NCBI GenBank assembly: GCA_016207445.1
Contig: JACQPS010000387.1
Span: forward strand, 1 to 13,185
Direction of reading: 5' to 3'
Source of the DNA: Gemmatimonadota bacterium
GTDB lineage: Bacteria; Gemmatimonadota; Gemmatimonadetes; Longimicrobiales; RSA9
Length of the DNA stretch: 13,185 bases
Shown here piece after piece: positions 1 to 7,661 of the stretch; the stretch's first letter is position 1; each line of letters begins with the position of its first letter. Both the position numbers and the translations under genes were made by a program. The notes below the pieces were generated by a model. That model was not told the DNA's origin. It made no database searches and was given only the letters and a program-made list of their open reading frames with translations.

Positions 1-7
1 CGAGTCG

Positions 8-634
8 CTACCGTTCCTGCTTGTGATCCCGGCTGACCTCGACCACCTCGCCCTTGTGCGAGACCACGTGGTCGATAATGCCGTACTCCTTCGCCTCGAG
101 CGGACTCATGAACCGGTCCCGGTCCACGTCCTCGGCGATCTTCTCCACGGTCTGACCCGTGTGCTTGGATAGAATATGATTGATCCGCTCGCGCGCGAAA
201 AGGATTTCCTTTGCCTGGATCTCGATGTCCGCCGCCGTGCCCTGGCTGCCGCCCGATGGCTGGTGGATCATGATGCGGGAATTCGGCAGCGCGCTGCGCT
301 TTCCCTTCGCGCCCGCCGCCAGCAGGAGCGCGCCCATCGAGGCCGCCATCCCCATGCACATGGTCGCGACCGGCGCCCGCAGGTACTGGAGCGTGTCGTA
401 AATGGCCAGCCCCGCGTACACGGATCCACCCGGCGAATTGACGTACACGTAGATGTCCTTCTCGGGGTCCTCCGCCTCGAGGAACAGGAGCTGCGCGATG
501 ATGATGTTCGCCACGTTCTCGTCCACGGGCGAACCCAGGAACACGATGCGGTCCATGAGCAGGCGGCTGAAGATGTCGTAGCTGCGCTCGCCGCGGCTGG
601 TCCGCTCGATGACGTAGGGTGGGTAGATCGGCAT
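8..634 (-). CDS. clpP: ATP-dependent Clp protease proteolytic subunit ClpP
   Basis: This is the serine peptidase core of the Clp protease. It forms a double-ring 14-mer in the cytoplasm and degrades proteins fed by ClpX or ClpA/C ATPases. The 208-residue product is full family length. The catalytic triad is visible: Ser99 in GMAASMGA, His124 in MIHQP and Asp173 in DRDRF. The oxyanion-hole segment NSPGGSV lies at 66-72. The N-terminus (MPIYPPYVIE, then SYDIFSRLL) is typical, which supports the ATG at 634, although the upstream sequence has only a weak ACAGG as ribosome binding site. It lies 86 bp downstream of tig on the same strand, the common tig-clpP order. The usual partner clpX would lie beyond the left edge of the window. 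Identification is secure. Confidence 0.98.
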   Translation of the reverse strand: MPIYPPYVIERTSRGERSYDIFSRLLMDRIVFLGSPVDENVANIIIAQLLFLEAEDPEKDIYVYVNSPGGSVYAGLAIYDTLQYLRAPVATMCMGMAASMGALLLAAGAKGKRSALPNSRIMIHQPSGGSQGTAADIEIQAKEILFARERINHILSKHTGQTVEKIAEDVDRDRFMSPLEAKEYGIIDHVVSHKGEVVEVSRDHKQER

Positions 635-681
635 GGTCGTTGGCCTGTCGCTTTCTGTGGGCGCTCGGCGCTCTTCTTTGT

Positions 682-722
682 AGCCCGCGACCGCGCGCGC
701 GGTTCCGCTCGCGACCGCGGCT
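682..722 (-). repeat. GC-rich imperfect hairpin between tig and clpP
   Basis: Immediately after the tig stop codon the sequence forms an imperfect GC-only hairpin. It contains a perfect 14-bp palindrome, ACCGCGCGCGCGGT, at 690-703 and two direct copies of CGCGACCGCG at 686-695 and 710-719. No T-run follows on the minus strand, so it is not a standard intrinsic terminator. It may be an mRNA processing or stabilising structure, or a short degenerate relative of the longer hairpins in the other spacers. Confidence 0.45.
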
Positions 723-1983
723 ACTCGATCGTGGATAGGCCTTTCAGGTAGTCGAAGACTTTGTCTTCCGTGATTTCCTCGCGCAACGCTTCCAGCCGCC
801 CCGCCTTCTGCAGATGGGCCCGGACATCGGCGGCGGCACGGCCGTGACGCCCCGCCAGCTCCGCGATGCGCGTGTCCACCTCCTCCTCGGTCGCCCGCAG
901 CCCCTCCAGCTCGGCCACCCGTTCGATGACCAGCATGCGCCTGAGCGCATGCTCGGCGCCCGGCCGCGCCACCTGCCGCATCTCGGCGACGCGCTCGGGA
1001 TCGACGCCTTCGCGCGGCCGGAGGACGCGGTCCAGATACTGATTCACCATGGCGTCTGGCAGCTCGAACGGGTTCGCCTCGACGACGAGGTCCACGAGCC
1101 GGTGCCGGACCTGGCGCTCGGCCTCGCCGTCCGCCTCGCGCTCGAGATCGGCGCGGACACGCGCGCGCAGCGCGTCCAGTGTGTCGAACTCGCCCACGCC
1201 GCGGGCGAAGTCGTCGTCGAGGGGCGGGAGCTCCGGGTGCTTGGCCTCCAGCAGCCGCACGCGCACCGGCTCCTCGCGGGACTCCCTCGGTGGTTGCTCC
1301 TCCGTCTGCGGCGGGACGACCGTGTCGCGCTCCTCGCCGGGCCGGAGCTGTCCGAGCAACTGCTCGATTTCCGGGATCGCCTGACCCTCGCCCAGCACGA
1401 TCTGATAGCGACGGGGCTTGGCGCCCGTGCGCGGCTGGCCCTCGGCGTCCAGGGGCGAGATCTCGACCACGGTGAAGTCCCCGGAGGCCGGCGTCGCATC
1501 CTCGATGGTCCGCCAGGTGGCGTGCTCTTCGCGCAGCCGCTCGAGCACCCGGTCGACCTGTTCGTCCGCGATGGGCGCGCGCTCGCGCTTGACGCGAAAG
1601 CCGCCCAGGCGGCTCAGGTTGAGCTCGGGCCGCACCTCGAATTCGACCGCGAAGGTGAGGTCCGTGCCCGGCCTGTACTCGACTTCCTCGACAGCGCCCT
1701 GACTGATCGGGTGCAAGCCCTCCCGACGCAGCGCTTCACGGTACGCCTCTCCGACCACGCGCTCCACAGTTTCCTGCTCGATGGCCGGACCGTAGCGCCG
1801 CTCCAGGACATCCGCGGGAACCTTTCCCTTGCGGAAGCCGGGAAGCTTGAGCCGTTGCGCGAGCCGACGCGCGACTTCCCGCCGCTCGTGCTCGACATGC
1901 TCGGCCGGTACCGTGATGGTGAGCCGCCGCGCCCACGTGCGCGGCTGTTCGATGGCGATCTTCAAGTTCGAATCAACGGCCAT
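721..1983 (-). CDS. tig: Trigger factor, ribosome-associated chaperone
   Basis: Trigger factor binds ribosomal protein L23 at the exit tunnel and shields nascent chains. The 420-residue product has the three-domain layout. The N-terminal ribosome-binding domain carries the signature PGFRKGKVP (residues 48-56). A degenerate FKBP-like domain spans about 155-245, and a helical C-terminal chaperone domain runs from about 250 to 420. The frame stays open upstream through the tRNA gene. The real start is the ATG at 1983: it begins MAVDSNLKI, is preceded by GGAG four bases upstream and lies 29 bases after the tRNA 3' end. It is followed by clpP after 86 bp and is probably transcribed from the promoter ahead of tRNA-Leu. 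The segment EEQPPRESREEPV (228-240) near the end of the FKBP-like domain is charged and proline-rich and may be a lineage insertion. Confidence 0.96.
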   Translation of the reverse strand: MAVDSNLKIAIEQPRTWARRLTITVPAEHVEHERREVARRLAQRLKLPGFRKGKVPADVLERRYGPAIEQETVERVVGEAYREALRREGLHPISQGAVEEVEYRPGTDLTFAVEFEVRPELNLSRLGGFRVKRERAPIADEQVDRVLERLREEHATWRTIEDATPASGDFTVVEISPLDAEGQPRTGAKPRRYQIVLGEGQAIPEIEQLLGQLRPGEERDTVVPPQTEEQPPRESREEPVRVRLLEAKHPELPPLDDDFARGVGEFDTLDALRARVRADLEREADGEAERQVRHRLVDLVVEANPFELPDAMVNQYLDRVLRPREGVDPERVAEMRQVARPGAEHALRRMLVIERVAELEGLRATEEEVDTRIAELAGRHGRAAADVRAHLQKAGRLEALREEITEDKVFDYLKGLSTIE

Positions 1984-2012
1984 GGGGCTCCGGAGAACGC
2001 GGCGCCACCGCA

Positions 2013-2094
2013 TGCGAAAGGGGGGACTCGAACCCCCACGGGCGAGCCCACGAGATCCTAAATCTCGCGCGTCTACCAGTTCCGCCACTTTCGC
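2013..2094 (-). tRNA. tRNA-Leu, anticodon UAG
   Basis: Read on the minus strand, the acceptor arms GCGAAAG and CTTTCGC pair perfectly and A73 follows; CCA is not encoded. The anticodon stem CGAGA/TCTCG encloses the loop TTTAGGA, giving anticodon TAG, which reads CUA and probably other CUN leucine codons. The T arm has GGGGGTTCGAGTCCCCC. A variable arm able to pair (TGGGCTCGCCCGT) makes it class II, as required for tRNA-Leu. It sits only 29 bases before the tig start codon on the same strand. Confidence 0.95.
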
Positions 2095-2104
2095 GGATAA
2101 AAAA

Positions 2105-2133
2105 AATCTAACAGCGGGGGGAGGCCAGATCAA
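2105..2133 (-). promoter_or_regulatory. Candidate sigma-70 promoter for tRNA-Leu-tig-clpP
   Basis: On the minus strand TTGATC (2133-2128) and TAGATT (2110-2105) are separated by exactly 17 bases, each matching the consensus at 4 of 6 positions. An A/T-rich run follows directly. Initiation about 7 bases further would leave a leader of only a few bases before the tRNA 5' end at 2094. This is the only obvious promoter-like pair in the spacer between the protease gene and the tRNA. Confidence 0.5.
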
Positions 2134-2148
2134 TTCTGGGTTTCCGGG

Positions 2149-2228
2149 ATTGGGATCGGGATGGGGATCGGGATCGGGCCGGGCGTCTGCTTTGCCGACC
2201 CGATCCCCATCCCGATCCCGATCCCGAT
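2149..2228. repeat. Inverted array of ATCGGG hexamers (hairpin D)
   Basis: The left arm (2149-2178) is five tandem hexamers of the ATCGGG type, including ATTGGG and ATGGGG variants. The right arm (2199-2228) is five hexamers of the complementary orientation, and the centre is 20 bases (2179-2198). Shifted by one unit the arms pair at 23 of 24 positions, because the ATGGGG variant is shared. The right arm reaches the stop codon of the upstream minus-strand protease gene; the left arm ends 15 bases before the candidate tRNA promoter. No T-run follows, so intrinsic termination is not obvious. Confidence 0.9.
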
Positions 2229-3784
2229 TATGGCACCCGGATGTTCGCAATACGCGTGCGGCCGCCCCGGTCACGCAGCACGAGCGAGAGCACCTCGCCC
2301 GGGCGAGCAGCGCGGAGCAGCGCCTGCGCCTCGCTCGCGGAACCGACGGTCCGGCGGTCGATCGCCACGATGCGTTCGCCTTCCTGGACGTCTTTTCGCT
2401 GGGCGGGACTCAGCGGCTCGACCCGGACCACGACGGCGCCGCCCGGTCGATCGATGCCGTAGCGGCGCGCCAGCGTGGGCGTGAGCTCGGCCACCTCCAG
2501 GCCCAGCCGCTCGGGGCCGCGCGCGGCCACGCGTCGCTGCGGGTCCTCCGGAATGGGCGCCTGCGTGAGCCGGACGCGGAACCGGTGCGGCTCACCGTAG
2601 CGGACCACCTCGACGTCGACGATGTCGCCCGGCCGGTACTGCGCGACCACGCGCTGGAGCTGGCCAACGCGCTCCACGCGCTCGCCGTTCACGGCCACAA
2701 TCACATCGTGGCGCTCGAGCCCGGCCCTGCGCGCGGGTGAGTCGTCGGCAAAGTCATCGACGCGCACACCGGAGATGGAGGGCAGCTTGTAGACCTCGGC
2801 GTCCTCCGCCGAGACGCTGCCGATCGAGATGCCGAGCAGTGCGCGGCGCACGTGCCCGTGCTCGATCAGATCGCTCATGACGCGCCGCGCCAGGTTGGCC
2901 GGGATCGCGAAGCCGTAGCCCTCGTAGGAGCCACGCGTGCTCGCGATCGCCGTGTTGATGCCGATCACCTCACCTCGCAGGTTGACGAGTGGGCCGCCGG
3001 AGTTGCCGGGATTGATCACCGCGTCCGTCTGGATGAAGTCCTCGATCGCGTAGCTGGCGGCGGGGTTGTCCGACTGGTGCAGCTCGCGGTTGATGATGGC
3101 GAGGGGCCGCCCCTTCGCGCTGATGATGCCGCCCGTCACAGTGAAGTCGAGCGTGTTCGTGTCGCCGAAGCCCGGATTCCCGACCGCCAGCACCCACTCG
3201 CCGACCCGCGCCTCTTCCGAGTTGCCCAGCTGCACGCTGGGCAGCCTGTCCGCAGCGATCCGGATCACCGCCACGTCCGTCGTCGCGTCCCGCCCCACGA
3301 CCGTCGCTTCGTACGAGCGCCGGTCCACCAGGCTGACCGTGATCCGGTCGGCGCCCTCGATCACGTGGTTGTTGGTCAGGATCAAGCCGTCGGGCGAGAC
3401 GATGAAGCCGGAGCCGCCCGCGAGCTGCGGCATCGGCGCCTCCTCTTCATCGGGCGGGCCGAAGAAGTCGCGGAAGCCGGGCGGGAGCAGCCTGCGTGGC
3501 GCCGCGCCGCCCACCCGCTCGGCCTGGATGCGCACCACGGCCGGCGTGACCGCGTCCGCGATCGCGATGAACGCATCGCTCAGCTCCGCCGCCTGCCGGA
3601 TCTCCGCACGGCGGGGGAGCGATGTCTGGAGCGACGCCGCGGCCTGTGAGCCGCGGGGCCATTCCAGCGCGCTCGCCAGCCCGAGGCCGAACAGGAAGGC
3701 CAGAGCCGCGAACGTCAGCAGCGGGCCCTTGCGGGAAATGTGGCGGATCATCGGAAATGTCTCGTGCAGGTCCGGGACTGACAA
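2228..3784 (-). CDS. DegP/DegQ (HtrA)-family periplasmic serine protease, two PDZ domains
   Basis: HtrA proteases degrade or refold misfolded envelope proteins. Numbering from the TTG at 3784 (518 residues), a signal or anchor segment lies at about 20-40 (basic RHISRKG followed by a hydrophobic stretch). The trypsin-like domain follows with His140 in LTNNHVIEGAD, Asp170 in ATTDVAVI and Ser262 in NPGNSGGPL, so the triad is intact. A first PDZ domain spans about 310-405 and a second about 425-518. The residues between the signal segment and the catalytic core include an acidic PDEEEAP loop. An ATG at 3751 (MIRHISRKG) is an equally plausible start and would give 507 residues; neither start has a good ribosome binding site. 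It lies between dnaK and tRNA-Leu/tig on the same strand, in a proteostasis context. I cannot choose between the DegP, DegQ and MucD names. Confidence 0.93.
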   Translation of the reverse strand: MSVPDLHETFPMIRHISRKGPLLTFAALAFLFGLGLASALEWPRGSQAAASLQTSLPRRAEIRQAAELSDAFIAIADAVTPAVVRIQAERVGGAAPRRLLPPGFRDFFGPPDEEEAPMPQLAGGSGFIVSPDGLILTNNHVIEGADRITVSLVDRRSYEATVVGRDATTDVAVIRIAADRLPSVQLGNSEEARVGEWVLAVGNPGFGDTNTLDFTVTGGIISAKGRPLAIINRELHQSDNPAASYAIEDFIQTDAVINPGNSGGPLVNLRGEVIGINTAIASTRGSYEGYGFAIPANLARRVMSDLIEHGHVRRALLGISIGSVSAEDAEVYKLPSISGVRVDDFADDSPARRAGLERHDVIVAVNGERVERVGQLQRVVAQYRPGDIVDVEVVRYGEPHRFRVRLTQAPIPEDPQRRVAARGPERLGLEVAELTPTLARRYGIDRPGGAVVVRVEPLSPAQRKDVQEGERIVAIDRRTVGSASEAQALLRAARPGEVLSLVLRDRGGRTRIANIRVP

Positions 3785-3820
3785 TCTACGGCCGGAAACG
3801 CGAAAAATGAAGGTGCGCGG

Positions 3821-3912
3821 AAAAAAGCTAGCCGACGCGGCGACACGGAGACGCGGCGACGCGGCGAAACCCGGTGGATCGCCGCGTCGCCGTGTCGCCC
3901 CCTCGCCGCGTC
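3821..3912 (-). terminator. Possible intrinsic terminator of dnaK
   Basis: On the minus strand the GC-rich octamer hairpin begins 12 bases after the dnaK stop codon and is followed 7 bases later by six T residues (A6 on the plus strand at 3821-3826). The stem is much longer than usual and the T-run is displaced by the palindromic GCTAGC, so termination is plausible but not certain. Confidence 0.4.
3834..3912. repeat. Inverted array of GACGCGGC octamers (hairpin E)
   Basis: The left arm (3834-3867) is four octamers (GACGCGGC, GACACGGA, GACGCGGC, GACGCGGC) plus GA. The right arm (3879-3912), read on the minus strand, is four octamers (GACGCGGC, GAGGGGGC, GACACGGC, GACGCGGC) plus GA. Both arms are exactly 34 bases and the centre is 11 bases. 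It occupies the spacer between the dnaK stop codon and the start of the downstream protease gene. Confidence 0.92.
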
Positions 3913-3924
3913 GTGCGGAGACGG

Positions 3925-5874
<1,950 letters not shown>

Positions 5875-5887
5875 TGGCGCTCCTTCT

Positions 5888-5975
5888 GTTTTTCGCGAGA
5901 AACGGCTTTGGTCGGGCGCGCGGGGTGCAACGGCCATGCCACCTAGCGCGCCGTTTTTCGCGCCATTTCGGCGCG
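5888..5975 (-). promoter_or_regulatory. dnaK 5' leader with repeated GTTTTTCGCG and inverted repeats
   Basis: The 10-mer GTTTTTCGCG occurs twice (5888-5897 and 5953-5962), each time within a local dyad: GTTT..TCGCGA..AAAC at 5888-5903, and CGCGCC/GGCGCG arms at 5947-5952 and 5970-5975. These may be repressor sites for heat-shock control or RNA hairpins. No CIRCE element (TTAGCACTC-N9-GAGTGCTAA) and no HAIR-type HspR site is present, and I could not identify a convincing -35/-10 pair for dnaK. Confidence 0.3.
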
Positions 5976-5989
5976 GCTCGTGGCCGCTC

Positions 5990-6004
5990 CTGCCAGCCTG
6001 GCAG
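5990..6004. promoter_or_regulatory. Perfect 7-bp inverted repeat in the dnaK-rhomboid divergent region
   Basis: CTGCCAG and CTGGCAG are separated by one base, giving a compact dyad 10 bases upstream of the rhomboid -35 hexamer. Size and position suit a dimeric regulator binding site, but I do not recognise the sequence as a known operator. Confidence 0.35.
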
Positions 6005-6014
6005 CAGAGATTCG

Positions 6015-6044
6015 TTGACACTCGCCGCGCGCCTGCACTATTCT
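6015..6044 (+). promoter_or_regulatory. Sigma-70 type promoter of the rhomboid gene
   Basis: A consensus -35 TTGACA (6015-6020) and a -10 TATTCT (6039-6044) are 18 bases apart. Initiation near 6051 would give a ~20-base leader that still contains the AGGAG ribosome binding site at 6060-6064. This may also be the promoter feeding the downstream nucleoside block, since no other clear promoter is seen before it. Confidence 0.65.
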
Positions 6045-6070
6045 GGCGCGCTCGTGCCCAGGAGAGCCGG

Positions 6071-6847
6071 TTGATCCCGCTCCGCGACGAGAACCCCACG
6101 GTCCTGACGCCGTTCCTGACGCTGGCGCTCATCGCGCTCAACGTCATCGTCTGGATCTACCTGCAGGGTGCGGGATTCTCGGGCGACGTCTTGCTGCAAT
6201 CGGTCTGCCGCTACGGCATCATCCCGGCCGAGATCACGCAGCGGACCGGGGAGTTCGAGGGGATCGAGCTGGCGCCGGGCGCGGTGTGTCGCTTCGGCGG
6301 CCTGACCTGGCCGACGGTCGCGACCAGCATGTTCCTGCACGGAGGCTGGCTGCACCTGATCGGGAACATGTGGTTTCTCTGGCTGTTCGGGAACAACATC
6401 GAGGATTCGATGGGTCACCTTCGATTCCTCGTCTTTTATCTGTTGACCGGGCTGGCCGCGGGCGCGGCTCATATCTGGTCGGCGGCCGACTCGCCGGTGC
6501 CGACCGTGGGCGCGTCCGGCGCGATCAGCGGGGTGATGGGCGCGTACCTGATCCTGTACCCGCGCGTTCGGATCCACACGCTCTTCATCCTTTTCGTCTT
6601 CATCCGGATCATTCCGATTCCAGCGTGGTTCGTGCTGGCGGAGTGGTTCGTGGTGCAGTTCCTGGCGGGCTCTACCACGCCGGTGGTCGGCGGCGGCGAG
6701 GGCGGCGTGGCGTATTGGGCGCACATTGGCGGCTTCGTCGTGGGGCTCGTGGCGGTGAAGCTGTTCGAGAACCGCACGCTGGTCGAGGCGCGCAAGCGCC
6801 ATCTGCGGCTGAGCCCGTTCGAAGTGGAGCACAGGGGGTGGTGGTGA
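6071..6847 (+). CDS. Rhomboid-family intramembrane serine protease
   Basis: Rhomboids cleave transmembrane proteins within the bilayer. The 258-residue product has several hydrophobic helices. The conserved first-loop/TM motif HGGWLHLIGNMWFLWLFG lies at 90-107, the catalytic serine is Ser149 in GASGAISG, and the catalytic His218 is in AHIGGFVVG. The start is assigned to TTG at 6071 because AGGAG lies six bases upstream, the protein then begins just before the first hydrophobic helix, and the promoter at 6015-6044 excludes earlier starts; the open frame itself extends to 5519. A loop of about 45 residues separates the first helix from the HGGW region. It is divergent from dnaK, and its stop lies one base before hairpin A, which leads into the first microcompartment gene. 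The substrate is unknown. Confidence 0.92.
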   Translation: MIPLRDENPTVLTPFLTLALIALNVIVWIYLQGAGFSGDVLLQSVCRYGIIPAEITQRTGEFEGIELAPGAVCRFGGLTWPTVATSMFLHGGWLHLIGNMWFLWLFGNNIEDSMGHLRFLVFYLLTGLAAGAAHIWSAADSPVPTVGASGAISGVMGAYLILYPRVRIHTLFILFVFIRIIPIPAWFVLAEWFVVQFLAGSTTPVVGGGEGGVAYWAHIGGFVVGLVAVKLFENRTLVEARKRHLRLSPFEVEHRGWW

Positions 6848-6848
6848 A

Positions 6849-6981
6849 CTTCAGTCGACAGTTGACAGTTTACAGTTTACACTTGTCACGCGGCGCGGGC
6901 CGACCATCCACGAACCCGCACTGCCTGCCGACTGCCGACTGTCAACTGTCAACTGTTGACTGTTAACTGTTTTAACTGAAG
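6849..6981. repeat. Inverted array of CAGTYGA-type heptamers (hairpin A)
   Basis: The left part (6849 to about 6885) holds tandem heptamers CAGTCGA, CAGTTGA, CAGTTTA, CAGTTTA. The right part (about 6925-6981) holds seven or more in the opposite orientation. The outer ends CTTCAGT (6849-6855) and ACTGAAG (6975-6981) are complementary, and a perfect 13-bp stem is possible between 6858-6870 and 6944-6956. The element fills the spacer from one base after the rhomboid stop to the first base of the GTG start of the next gene. The first 26 bases of its array (6852-6877) are identical to 10221-10246. Confidence 0.93.
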
Positions 6982-7253
6982 TGAATCTCGCCCGGATACT
7001 CGGCAGGGTCGTCGCCACGGTGAAGAGCCCCGGCCTCGGCGACGCGGCGCTCCAGTGGATCCAGCCACTGGACCGGCACGGGCGCGCGCGCGGCAAGCCG
7101 CTGGTCGCGGTGGACCCGATCGGCTCGGGGCCGGGCGAACTGGTGTACTATGTGACGGCGCGCGAGGCCACGTTCCCGCTGCGCTACCGGATGGTGCCGG
7201 TGGACGCGACGATTCTGGGGGTGGTGGATCACGTGCGGGCCGAGGAGCGCTGA
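6981..7253 (+). CDS. EutN/CcmL-family bacterial microcompartment vertex protein (BMC-P), first copy
   Basis: Proteins of this family (EutN/CcmL/PduN) form pentamers that cap the vertices of microcompartment shells. The 90-residue product has the expected size and pattern: an N-terminal strand MNLARILGRVVATVKSPGL, a central QWIQPLD (25-31), LVAVDPIGSGPGE (41-53) with the conserved turn before VYYVTAREA, and a C-terminal PVDATILGVVDHV. The start is the GTG at 6981. It has no recognisable ribosome binding site, and hairpin A ends on its first base. The second copy follows after a 126-base spacer containing hairpin C. The two copies are clearly divergent, so they may occupy different vertices or make hetero-assemblies. 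No hexameric (BMC-H) shell gene is in the window. Confidence 0.9.
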   Translation: MNLARILGRVVATVKSPGLGDAALQWIQPLDRHGRARGKPLVAVDPIGSGPGELVYYVTAREATFPLRYRMVPVDATILGVVDHVRAEER

Positions 7254-7282
7254 CGAGCGGCGGAGTTGAGCGCCGTGTTGCG

Positions 7283-7375
7283 GACGTGTACGTGCACGTC
7301 GACGACTACGTGCACGTGTACGTTCGAGCCGTACACGTAAACGTGCACGTACTCGTACTCGTACTCGTACACGTC
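7283..7375. repeat. Inverted array of ACGTGY-type hexamers (hairpin C)
   Basis: The left arm (7283-7322) and right arm (7330-7375) are each built from ACGNNN hexamers: ACGTGT, ACGTGC and ACGACT on the left, and ACGTGT, ACGAGT (three times), ACGTGC and ACGTTT on the right when read in reverse complement. Perfect pairing is possible for the 10-bp ends (7283-7292 with 7366-7375), an 11-bp middle (7307-7317 with 7341-7351) and the 8-bp inner stem (7315-7322 with 7330-7337), leaving a 7-base loop. It ends four bases before the ATG of the second BMC-P gene. Confidence 0.92.
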
Positions 7376-7379
7376 AGCT

Positions 7380-7661
7380 ATGATGATTTGTCGCGTGGTC
7401 GGGGAGGTCATCTCGACCCACAAGAACGAGCACCTGCGCGGCCACAAGCTCCTGCTGGTGCAGCCGCTCGATCTCGGCGGCCAGCCGGAAGGCGGCGACC
7501 TGATCGCGCTGGACGTGGTGGACGCCGGCGTCGGCGAGACGGTGCTCGTGCTGCGCGAGGGCGGGTCGGCCCGCATGGTGCTGGGCGATGAGAACACGCC
7601 GGCGCAGGCAGTGATCGTCGGCGTGATCGATCGGATCGATCTCCTGGAGAAAGAACCGTGA
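7380..7661 (+). CDS. EutN/CcmL-family bacterial microcompartment vertex protein (BMC-P), second copy
   Basis: This 93-residue product is closer to the family consensus than the first copy. It has MICRVVGEVISTHKNEHLRG, then KLLLVQPLD (23-31), LIALDVVDAGVGETVLV, GSARM (65-69) and a C-terminal QAVIVGVIDRIDLL. Known members form shell-vertex pentamers. An ATG at 7383 is an alternative start; neither ATG is preceded by a ribosome binding site, and hairpin C ends four bases upstream. Its TGA overlaps the GTG of deoC (GTGA), so the aldolase is probably translationally coupled to this shell protein, which supports a cargo-shell relationship. Confidence 0.93.
   Translation: MMICRVVGEVISTHKNEHLRGHKLLLVQPLDLGGQPEGGDLIALDVVDAGVGETVLVLREGGSARMVLGDENTPAQAVIVGVIDRIDLLEKEP

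Noticed and set aside
682..722. tig-clpP hairpin as an intrinsic terminator
   Set aside because: No T-run follows on the minus strand, and clpP is expected to be co-transcribed.
814..2061. Long plus-strand reading frames opposite tig, the protease gene and dnaK
   Set aside because: High-GC antisense shadows with low-complexity Arg/Ala/Leu-rich or Ser/Arg-rich composition; the opposite strand encodes well-known proteins.
1984..2274. Upstream extension of the tig reading frame to 2274
   Set aside because: It runs through the tRNA-Leu gene and hairpin D; the ATG at 1983 has a ribosome binding site and matches trigger factor N-termini.
5875..6147. Upstream extension of the dnaK frame
   Set aside because: It lacks Hsp70 similarity and crosses the rhomboid promoter; the ATG at 5874 has AAGGAG and starts the canonical MASKVIGIDLGTT sequence.
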